Shown one piece after another: positions 11,801 through 22,400 of a stretch of 64,000 bases of DNA. Positions within the stretch are counted from its first letter, which is position 1. Each line of letters starts with the position of its first letter. Origin of the DNA: Erpobdella octoculata (taxonomy: Eukaryota; Annelida; Clitellata; Hirudinida; Erpobdellidae); contig OZ022241.1 in NCBI GenBank assembly GCA_963978895.1, positions 5,718,711 through 5,782,710 on the forward strand. Direction: 5' to 3'. Below the pieces are notes generated by a model. That model was not told the origin of the DNA. It ran no database searches and worked only from the letters and a program-made list of their open reading frames with translations. The position numbers and the translations under genes are program-made.

Positions 11801-14800
11801 ATTTGTTTTTCATATATATAAGTAAATTTAATGAAATTTTTTATTGTGTTTAAATTTTTAATTTACTAAAATATTTTATATAAATTCAAAGGATGTGAAA
11901 ATTAAAGAGTGCAATAAATAGTTATTAAAGAATTTCAGTATACACGACATTTCTTGTGAATTGACGGCCATCGTTAAGAAGTGGTCCTTGCTTCTGAGAT
12001 TTTTTTAAATATAATATTTTCTCATTATATAATATTTTTCGATTGCAGCGCCACTTCTTTTGATCTATAGGTCTGAGAGTGTATATAAGTACAATTGCAT
12101 ATTAACTTTTATTACACGCCTGCGCGCAATAAATTCTTACGTGCACATCGATATCGTCTATACGACTAATTACTAATTACGTAAGCGTGACAGAATCAGT
12201 GAGTGAGTGAGTGAAGTGGGCTACTATAATATAGATCGATTTTTTATGGCTAATTCCATCTGTTTAGATTTTTTCGTTACTCATGTAACAATGAATAAAA
12301 ACAATACAATACAATCATCAACGGTTTCTCGCAAATAAAATGTTGGTTTTTTGGACGACATGTGGCTGATTAGCAAGTAAAAAACATAAAAATGTTTAAA
12401 AGTAAACAGTAAAAATGGCAACCTTTGCTAATTTTATTTTATTTATTGTCACAGTTTTTAATGTAGCGTAAATCACAAAACTATAAAGTTACAACAATAA
12501 TAAAAATATAATAAAAAATTAAAAGAGGGAAAAACGGAAGATGTATAATATTTTCATTTCATTTTATGCAAGGGTTCTTTAAGGGCGGCAACATTTGAAA
12601 AAAATATTAATAATTTAGATATCACGACCCCGCTCCCAGTCATCAATTTTTTAGGAGCGAGATTTGATTAGATTTTATCCTTTTCTCCACTTATCAACTT
12701 TTTTAGATGAAAAATTGTCGACATTTTAATGTGTGCAGCGAGTTTGGCCTGGCCGTCCTGGACTGCTATAACCTACGCTACGCCACGGATTGTCTTAAAA
12801 AGCAAATCTATATTCCAGGTCTTAACTTGATTGTATGACGAGAAGTTTGCTAATTTTCACTTCCAAAATTTGCCCACAAAAATAGTGAACCGGGAACTGT
12901 CATTCATTAATTTTTTCAAGAAAACCAAAAGGCAATAAATTATATTTATTTAGAAATTATCTTGGAAAATTTAATGTTAATAAAAAAATTAAACGCCATA
13001 ACTTTGATTTTCTATCAGCTCAGAGTCAAACAAATCTTCTTCTTAGAAAACCTGTAATACAAAGCAGCACGGCGACATTTAGTGGCGTGACTTATTATGC
13101 CTATTTCGCAGTTGATGGAAATCATGGCCAAAATATATATCAAAGCGGATGTACTCATACGTCCGATGGATACGGAGGTCCAAACTGGCTTGTTGTTGAT
13201 ATGGAGAAGAAATATTTCGTCAGTTATGTTATACTCTGGAACAGAGCCGATCAATACTGTAAATTATTTTTTAAATACTTGAATTCTATTTTATTTTATT
13301 AAATTTTATTTTAATTGAATTTCTAAACTTCACATTACAACCCTAAATAACAGTAAACTATGTGACCAAAACTTAACAAAAAATTAGAAAAACATAAGAT
13401 ACAATGAAAAGGCGTTGTTGATACTGAAACAATACTAGATAACGAAAAAGTTAAGAATTTTCTATATAACAAATAAGAATTTTCTATATAACAAATAAGA
13501 ATTTTCTATATAACAAAAAAGAATTTTCTATATAACAAATAAGAATTTTCTATATAACAAATAAGAATTTTCTATATAACAAATAAGAATTTTCTATATA
13601 ACAATAATTTTGTGGTCGAAAACGAAGAAGATAAAGCTCTCTGAAGAAAGCAGCTGGCAAAAATTTTCAAGAGTAGAAAACCAAAATTTTCACTGTTAAG
13701 GTTATTTAAAGATGGTTTGAAAAATATTTTTTGAAACATTTAAAAAAAAATTAAGATTACAGATTGAACTATTTCATCATCGGCTTAACCAACCATGACT
13801 ATTTCCAAAACGTAGCAAATGTCCTAAGAGATAGTTATCCACTGTGCGGCCAGTATCCAGGTGTGACTCAATGGGGTGGAATCCACAGATTATCGTGCGA
13901 TACTGGACTTCCAGCCTACAGATATCTTATTGCTCAGCAACCTAGCAATCTAGAGGGACTCTTGTCTATATGTGAAATAGAAGCATATTCTGCACAAGGT
14001 TGTTATTGCTGTTATTTCACGTACATTTATATTAAATGTGTACTTTATTAATTGTTATTTGACGCATGCAATCTATTAACAAAACCGTAGAAGTATAACA
14101 CAGTCGATTGTTCACTCCTTTGATTGCGCTTTCAATTGAGCGAGTTTCAATTGAATCACAGCTTAGAAAGATTATATTTTATTCTACAAACTTTTAAGTA
14201 TTGTTCAGTTTTTTTGTTATAACGATCGAATCCAATTATATTCGAATTCTGACGCTCAAACAAAGATCAGTTTGTGATTTGTTGTCATTACAGACATATT
14301 CGAGTATGTTTTACCGTTTTTAAATGCAGATAAATTGACGATGGAATAGTGTTGACATTTTAAACACGTAAAAAACGTAAAAATATAATTATTTTCTTAA
14401 AATTATAGTGCAACGAATGAAATTGTAGAAATAAATGATCGTCAATGTTTTAATGTCTTAGTAAAGATATGTATCTTTACTAAATTAAACAAAATATTAG
14501 AATGCTTTTTTTATTAACTTACTAATTAACATTTCCTGATTATTAAAATACTATAAGTTAACTTGAATTTTCTGAATTTCATAGAAATTGTCTGGATAGC
14601 AGCAAAAGGTTACAAGCCTCAACTAATCACGCCAAATGTTATTTTGGTCAGAAGCATTGTTGAATGCATCAAGAAATGCTCGATCACAGAAGAATGCTGG
14701 TTGGCAAGTTCAGGAAGTGCAAATCAGACGTTTAACGAATGTCTTTTGTATGAAGTGCAGCCTGGATCAAAAACACTGCCGTTGTTTGTTGCTGCTCCAG

Positions 14801-14841
14801 GATGGGTGACTTGGAGAAGAAAATATATAAATGCTAACTAA
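8898..14841 (+). CDS. Secreted F-type lectin with PAN/apple-like domain, gene 1
   Basis: Coding exons are 8898-8958, 13019-13258, 13756-13998 and 14585-14841, all joined in phase 1, giving 266 residues. Exon 1 encodes a signal peptide; genes 2 and 3 suggest the second ATG (8907) may be the real start. Exons 2-3 form an F-type lectin domain: it opens NLLLRKPVIQSS (family form NLAxGKPAxQSS), has GCTHTSDG with the putative fucose-binding His, then RADQYYYR fitting R-x-D-x4-R, a Cys pair ([15 protein letters not shown]) and the closing SICEIEAYS. The Cys before the His and the closing Cys are the usual long-range disulfide. Exon 4 is a PAN/apple-like domain with four Cys ([19 protein letters not shown]). 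Exon 3 starts after TTAAG rather than after ACAG, because only this keeps frame and motif. A poly(A) signal lies at 14849-14854. It is probably secreted and binds fucosylated glycans; the ligand is inferred. Confidence 0.85.
9168..9229 (+). mobile_element. Miniature remnant, ACTAG...GGCGTTGCCC head with TATATATAGAT tail
   Basis: This is only the head (ACTAGTGGGGGTACCCGGCG) joined to the tail (TATATATAGAT) of the family described at 25205-29921. It lies in intron 1 of lectin gene 1. Confidence 0.6.
9545..9696 (-). mobile_element. tRNA-derived SINE (copy 2)
   Basis: Minus-strand copy with the full tRNA-like head (A box TGGCAGAGCGG, B box AGTTCAAGCC) and the ACTCCCTTAAGCAAGGAGTT body. It lies in intron 1 of lectin gene 1. 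Confidence 0.75.
9779..9845. repeat. Poly-G and poly-C tracts flanking a short spacer
   Basis: A run of G (about 18) is followed 45 bp later by a run of C (12). The two can pair as a hairpin, and each G strand could form a quadruplex. Run lengths in an assembly are unreliable. Confidence 0.7.
10666..10835 (+). repeat. About 20-bp minisatellite, TTTTAATTATTTTTTCAAAT
   Basis: About eight near-identical copies in intron 1 of lectin gene 1, differing mainly by C/T at one position. The rest of this intron (10840-12580) is AT-rich with no gene recognised. Confidence 0.85.
12795..12885 (+). repeat. Dispersed repeat core (GATTGGATGACGGGAAG family)
   Basis: CAGGTCTTAACTTGATTGTATGACGAGAAG followed by TTTTCACTTCCAAAATTTGC. 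Related copies lie near 11036, 24541, 30395, 31050, 35540 (inverted relative to 31050), 45540 and 49980-50270. Confidence 0.5.
13450..13602 (+). repeat. 22-bp minisatellite, AAGAATTTTCTATATAACAAAT
   Basis: About seven head-to-tail copies in intron 2 of lectin gene 1. The equivalent position in gene 2 (about 25180-25203) has a single TTTTCTATATAACAA unit, so the expansion is specific to gene 1. Confidence 0.9.
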
Positions 14842-14989
14842 CACGTCTAATAAATTGGATTACTTTTAATTTAAAATTGAGTTTTTCATTGTGGAACTGT
14901 TGTTCTAATTTTGTTTTAATATATTAATGTAAATTAATATAATAATATTATAATTTATATTAATATAAATTAATATATTATGTTTTATT

Positions 14990-15200
14990 ATTGATATTTC
15001 TAGGTGCCGGTCTTGCGGCTGCCTCACCGTTTGTTTATAATTTTATTTTTAACTTCTCTTACAATTTTCCATCCATAGTCAGTGGCACCGAAACTCGCTC
15101 GATCGTGGGGACATTTTATAAAATCATTTTCATTATTTCATACTTAATATTTTGTTGTACCATAAACTACAACGTTACTAAAATTTTGCTTATGTAAGCA
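14990..15200. repeat. 3' flank block shared with lectin gene 2
   Basis: This block is similar to 33699-33890 downstream of gene 2, including ATAGTCAGTGGCACCGAA and CTCGATCGTGGGG. It shows that the duplication unit reaches past the stop codons. Both copies read as short hydrophobic frames after a CTAG acceptor-like site, but no splice donor links them to exon 4. Gene 1 carries a short extra segment (GCGGCTGCCTCACCG) absent from gene 2. Confidence 0.6.
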
Positions 15201-15829
15201 TTATTTTTATTGCAATGAATATCATTATTTGAAAAAATCTGAGTTTTTCAACCAGTTGCAGAAATAGATTTTTAGCCCCTTATGCAAAAATGGTCAACAG
15301 GTTCCTTGAATGCGAGATTTATCACTTTTAAAAAAACTGAGCTTGATAAAACAAATTGTAAACATTGTGTACAATTGAAATTGATGAAATTCCATTTGAA
15401 ATTTTGGTAATTGAGTCAATCATTAAGTTTTGATGATTGATGAATATAGAAATTAATTAATGCAGATGAGGTGCACTAGGTGCAGAAAAAATATTTATTG
15501 CAGAAAATGTGGATACTGCTGAAATAGCAGCTCAAGAATATTATAAGCTAACTCGGTTACCCAGCTTTGACTGGGTTTTTTTTTTAGATAATTTTTATCT
15601 TGTTATCCTTTAACTTAATGTTGTTTTATAATTTTTAATCTTTTTTTTTTATTTCCATTTATTTCTTTTTTTATTTTTATTCTTTTTTACCTTTTTTCTT
15701 TTTTCTCTCTCTTTTGTTGTTTGCAAAATTTTTATTAATTTAAAAAAAAATTACTATAATAACCTAATTATTTTCCAAAAAGTTAAATTTTATGTGTTTT
15801 GGTATTTCTCTTTATTTTTTTCTTTCACA

Positions 15830-15951
15830 ACGCCTTTTCCAAGACAAGTCTTGCTCGAAGGCAAGAAAGGGTACTTGCAGAGGCAGCCATTTATAGGCGC
15901 CTACCCTTTTAGCAATGCGAGTGAACTCCTTGCTTAAGGGAGTTACGCTGG
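15830..15951 (-). mobile_element. SINE fragment lacking the tRNA head (copy 3)
   Basis: Body of the tRNA-SINE (GCCTTTTCCAAGACAAGTC to GGAGTTACGCTGG) on the minus strand, broken exactly before the tRNA-like head. Confidence 0.7.
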
Positions 15952-16184
15952 TTATATGTTATTTAAATAAACAATCTGAATTGTCTTCAATCTAAATTAA
16001 CTATAAAAATCCCACTACAAGATTCCCGGGGTTTTCCAATGAATCAAAACAAAAAAGGGTTTTGGCCATACAACTCCAAATATAGATTTTTTCAGAAGTA
16101 AAAAAGTAAAATAAAATATTTCTTTGGTTCTACATCTTATGTCGACCTTGTTATACACTATATGTGTACCAAAGATTGACTGTA

Positions 16185-16420
<236 letters not shown>

Positions 16421-16490
16421 TTTCATTGTTTTATAGAGAATAAAAAATTTTATAAAGTGAATAAAAAAAATTACAGAATATTTTTTAAAC

Positions 16491-19400
16491 ATGAAAATTA
16501 CTTTGCTAGTCAAGTTAGCAATTTTTTTGACTGGACTCAGAGGTAAGCCATAACAGTGTTGTACCGTGCAGTTATATTCAAACGGGTTGATCAAGGTTTT
16601 TGATTAAACAAAAATCTTAAGCTGGGGTTAATTGGGGTTTTCTCAGAGTTAATCCACTATTATCTAAAAGTGTCGTTTTCGTTATTAACTTTAAAAACAC
16701 AAAGTATCAGACACAATTTTTTTTCGATTGATTAATTTCTGTATCTGTCTGAAACAATTTAAACGATATGCATGTTTGGGTGTTCTGTGTCGTATTTATG
16801 TGACGAAGAACGAGAGTCCGGATATTATTTTTGGGTTTTGGGGCAGACAGGCCGCCGAGAGAACAAGACTTTCGCGGGCAGGGGGCTTGATTTACCTTAA
16901 CCCGACAACTACTACTGGGCAGACAGGGCCGACAAATTGATTTCTCCTTTAGCTAGTAATAACCATGCTTTGGATAAATAGTTTTAGTACCGCTGTTGGC
17001 ACTCCTAGCCCGATCCCCTGTAATGACAACAGCTGGAACTAAGGTGTGATAAAAACAGACGACAAATTGAATACCTGATTTTATATACATTACCGTAGCA
17101 CAGGGCTGTCAAACTCATACCTTAACATAGGCAAAAAAAGTATTATAAGATCATCTGTGCCGAAAAAAATTCTTCAGTTTTAATTAGACATTGCTGGATG
17201 AATTCATTCTCAGTGAAAGGTTTTGAGTGTTGAACTACCAACTCCGACAGCACATAGCTGGCAACTGCAATTGCCACCTACAAAAAAATTGCAGTTGAAA
17301 GCAGTTAAACTACTCATGTTGGGATTAACTTTTTGGCACAAATCTAATGCAACAAACTGAACTATATACGGTGTCTAGGTTTCAAGATTATTTTCTTCAC
17401 AAGTTTCCAAAAATGCGCTAAGCATTGTTTTAAATATGTTTTAACAAACAAATCTAAATTCTAAGAAAGTTGCAAATAAACTTATTTTATTGGTTCTGTT
17501 GTTTATTTATTTTTTATTGATTTCTCTCAAACATTATTAGTTAAAAAAATTTGCTTTGAAAACTTATTTATGCACTTTTTCAAGTAATTTTGAAATAACC
17601 AACACCTCAATAAAACTTTCTAAGCCTGTTTTGTATGCAGACCACTTTAAAAAACAACAACACTGTGACAAAAACACCAAAATTAAAAATTTTATTATTC
17701 AGATCAGATTGGATTTTTTGCATCTGTTTAGCTGGGGAAAGCTGAAATTAACTTAGCCTGTTTATAAAATGGAAACTTTGATTTTTAATGAAATTATGGT
17801 TAACAAGAATTGAAAAAATTAAATATTTTCTAAAGTCAGGTTTCGGATTGTCTGCATGCAAGGGTTTTGCATGAGTTGAGTGTTGCCATTAGTAGAGTGA
17901 TGTCATTAGTAAAGATATGGCAAAAATAAAGAATAACCCTCATTCACTAACGCTGCTAGGAAGCGTTCCCTAAGTTTTTCCTTCTTACCCTTATCACTTA
18001 GGCTTCGGTTCTCCAGTTCATTTCTCAACTTACACATCAAGAGCTCATACAATGTTTTCAAAACCATTCCTTTAAATCCCACTTCTAACACCAAATGTTA
18101 CGATATCACCGTGTTTGAAATGGTTTTGTAGTTTTTAGAAAGAAAATGAAATAAAACCTAAATATCTGTCTTTTTCTCCTTTAATATGATTTTTTAATTT
18201 TGTCAAGTTGACATGCAAATAATTGAATAATTAAACAGTGACAAAATTATTCCAATATAAATATCTGCTAGAACAATTTTAGCGATATTTGGCATGGAGG
18301 TAGACCCCAAAAAGGAGGAAAAAAAGGTTGTTCTCAATTTTGATTATATTTTTTCATAACCAAAACACTTTCCAGGCCAAAAGTGCTTATGAACGAACAT
18401 CAAAGGTCATTGCGTAACAAAATTCAAATTTAGTTTTTGCAACAAGGTTTGAAGAAGGTTTCAAGTAACTTTTCTTGTGCCCTAAAAAATATAAAATAAT
18501 ATTCCTATGAGCTCCGCAGTCACATTATGGTAACATAATTTAAAAATGAAAAAATGAAAAGAAAAAAGAAGACAGAAGGGAAGAAGCATATAAGAAAAAA
18601 CAAATTAATGACAAAAAGAAGTCTCCCAGAGAATTGTTGTTGTTACTGAACCATTATATCCAGGAGAACTATGAAGTGATTTTGTCTTTTTTTGTTCCCC
18701 GGGTCCATCTTTATATCTTTTTCTTTTATCTCTCTCATTCTTTCTCTTTATTTTTTGGTTTTTTAATTTGTTTTGTCTATTTCTGTATATTTATTCTTAT
18801 TTATTTCTCTGTTTTTCTTTTGTTATCTTCGCCATCTATAACTGAGCAATGTGCGTGTTTGTCGGTAATTAGCGTGTATGTCTATCATGTTTGAAAAATA
18901 TTTATCTTTGTAATTATAAATAATAATTATCTTGGTTTTAAAACAAAAACAAACAAAATACAGTTTACATTTATACAGTAAAAAAATGTCGTTTTAAAAG
19001 AAACATTTTTGCAAAAAATGAAAAGCAGGAAAATCTTAAAAAATCAGGAATTTGTGAATAAATATCGTTTTTACGGTTTACTTGTTTTTCCCCTCTTTCT
19101 CCCTCTGTTTTCTCTTTTTTTTTGTTTTTCAGTTTTTTTGTATTTTCAAATTTGTTAAACACAGATAATACAATTCTTTTAAAATAAAAATGAAACTAAA
19201 ATAAATAATTTCAAAACTTGATAGAATGCAGGGTCATCAATTTTGATGCGCAAGGGGTGGTGCAAAAAAGGATTTTAGGGTGGCAACATTTGAGAAAAAA
19301 AATAATAATTTATATGTTACTACCCTACGCACAGTCATCAACTATTTATCATCATTTATTAATCGCTTAAAACAAAACAAATTTTGATCGAAAGCGATCG

Positions 19401-22400
19401 CGTAGGAAAAGTAAGCTATTATAAAGAAGGCAAGTATGTTTTTAATTTAATTTTAAATTCATGAAGAGTTGTGGATTCTCTAATAGAAGTGGGTATTGCG
19501 TTCCAGGCTGTCGGTCCAGCAACGGAGAATGTTCTGTCTGAGAAGGCGCGATAAGTCCGAGGGACAGTAAGATCCCGTCGGGAGGAGGAGCGAAGTCTCT
19601 GTCTGCTGGGGCAATCAGAGCATAGAATGAGGGACTCTAGTAGATATATTGGAGAGCGATTATTGAAGATTTTATAGATTAGAAGACAGAGCTTGAAGAT
19701 GATCCTGGAGGAAATAGGAAGCCAACATAGTTGGCGTAAGATTGGCGAGATGTGATCCCGGCGAGAAGCATGAGCCACCAGACGAGCGGCTGAATGAAAA
19801 ACAGAGGTGTAGGGGTGAAGAGTCGTAACTGAAAGTCGTGCGAGGACAGCATTACAGTAGTCCAGTCTTGAGAGAATAAGTGTTTGGACGATATTTTTAA
19901 GAGAGTAGTGGTCGAGAGACGGTCTAATTTGATGAATACGACGAAGATGAAAAAAAAAAGCTCGAGCAACTGATGAGACATAGGGGGACAAGCATAAAAA
20001 GCTGTCAAATAGAACTCCAAGGTTGCGGGCCATCGATACATGAGAAATTGTTGTGTTTGCATCCGGGGTTAGGAAACGGTTTTCAAGGAAACAGGTGGAG
20101 GATCTTTTCCGATGAAGCCAGATAAGTTCCGTCTTAGCAGGATTCAAAGAAAGACGCATGGAGGCGTTCCATGATCCAATTTCAACAACGCATGCGGCAA
20201 GTCTGTTACAGGCAGTGGGGACATCATGAACAGTAGAGTGAGTGTAGAGTTGTGCGTCGTCGGCGTAGAGTTGGAGTGAGATGCCATGGGAGACTGCTAT
20301 GTGGTAGATCTCAGTAGTATATAAAACAAGAGTTAGGGTCCGAGAATGGAACCCTGCAGAACACCAGAAAGAACTCTGGAGACCATCGACTCATCATCCC
20401 CCATTCGGATGACCTGGGTTCTGTCGGAGAGGAAGGATGGGGGACATCATGAACAGTAGAGTGAGTGTAGAGTTGTGCGTCGTCGGCGTAGAGTTGGAGT
20501 GAGATGCCATGGGAGACTGCTATGTGGTAGATCTCAGTAGTATATAAAACAAGAGTTAGGGTCCGAGAATGGAACCCTGCGGAACGCCAGAAAGAACTCT
20601 GGAGACCATCGACTCATCATCCCCCATTCGGACGACCTGGGTTCTGTCGGAGAGGAAGGATGCAATCCATAGGAGAGCATTAGATGAAATTGAGCAGGTG
20701 ATGCGCAGTAGCTGGAGTAAGAGCCCTTGATGAACACAGTCGAAAGCGGCACTGAAATCGAGAAGAAGCAGTGCGGTCACTTGGTCTTGGTCGAGTGCAT
20801 GGGAGGCATCGTTATAGATTTTCAGGATCGTTGATTCTGTTGAGTGAAAGCGGCGAAAGCCAGATTGAATTAGGGGAAGTAACCCATTTACTTCAATGCG
20901 TGTAAGGAGTTGAACATATATCACTCGTTCAATAAGTTTTGAAACAAATGAGAGATTAGAGATTGGTCGATAATTTTTTGGATCGTCAGGATCAAGTGTC
21001 GTCTTCTTAAGCTTTGGAAAAATTATTGTCTTTTTTTGAGATGTAGGTAGTTGTGATGAGGAGATGGACGCGTTGACAAGACGAGCCAAAATAGGTAAAA
21101 AAGCACTCGGGATCCTCTTAATGATCCAAGAAGGTATGGGGTTCAGCGCACAGCTACTGGAAGACATTTGACCAAGAAGGACCTCGATTGCCTCGGGGTC
21201 ACCAGTGTAAAACCCTCCAATGCTCCAACAGGCACCGGAGGTTGCCGAAAATTTGGAGGAGGAGCTCCGGATGTTGCACGTCGAATATTCTCAATTTTTG
21301 TAGTGAAATAGTCCTGTAGAATGTTTGAAGATGGAGTCGGGCCTGAGAGTAATGATGTAGGAGTGAGAAGTCCATTTAGAAGGCGCCATGTCGCACGGCC
21401 CTCATGGGCCGCGTCGCGAATTTTGCCGCGGAAGAAACTGGCTCGTTTTTTTTTGGAGTAGGCAACGATGAGAGCGACATTGGCTACGCCACGCAATTTC
21501 GTGAGAGGTGAGTCCCGATCGCTTGCAGCGGCGCTCAAGGCGACGAGTGATTCTTTTTGATTCGACGCAGTCAGCATCGTACCAGCGACAAACATGAGAT
21601 CTCCGTAGAGAGATCAGTCTTAGAGGAGTGTGCAGATCGAGAAGATGAATGAGTGTAGATTGGTATAGATCTGTTAGCTGGTCGACCGTCAATACAGGGT
21701 GCGTCAGCGGAGCAGCTGTCAGATCAGAGGCCCTCAAGTCAGCCTCAAAGGCGATAAACCGATGTTTTTGAAGGATCTGCAAGATATTGTTTCTGCAATA
21801 TTGGTGGGCAGTCGATGTGGGATCGAGAAGGTAATGAACAAGTGATCAGAAAATGATGGGGGTTCTATTTTCAAATTCGTAATTTGTGTCGAGGATCGAG
21901 TAATGACGACCAGTGGCGTAGCTAGGGTCTTCTGCGCCCGGGGACAAAACACAAAATCTGCGCCCCCCTACATAAAATCTGTCGAACTACATAAAATATA
22001 ATAACTGTCGTACTCAGTATTTGCATGTAGACTACAGTCTCTGGCGCCTATATACATGCATTTCAGTGTATTTAAATTTCTATATGCATATTGAGCTGAG
22101 TTTTAAACAAAATTTATTTTTCTTGCTTTTACTGCAGCAAACTGGTTAATTATATCATCAAAATCAATCTGTTCAAGAACTTCCCTCTCCACACTCATTA
22201 GGGCCAGATCGCTAAGTCTATCTTGTCCCATGGATGCTCGAAGGTAGGAAAGAATTATTTTTAATTTACTGAAGGATCGCTCACAAGGATTGTTCTCGTG
22301 AGCCGCTAGTTTCTCGGGCTTCCTCCACGTGCTGAATCCATTAGATAATTCAAAAGATGATTTATTATTTGCGCTGGATGAGGGAAATAACAAGCAGCAA

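Noticed and set aside
13087..13302. Lectin exon 2 as a stand-alone small gene
   Set aside because: It has splice sites at both ends and joins in frame to exons 1 and 3; the same holds in all three copies.
16728..16940. 70-residue frame conserved in gene 2 and gene 3 introns (also 34829-35026)
   Set aside because: The whole intron segment is a recent duplicate, so conservation of the frame is expected without selection. No domain or start context supports it.
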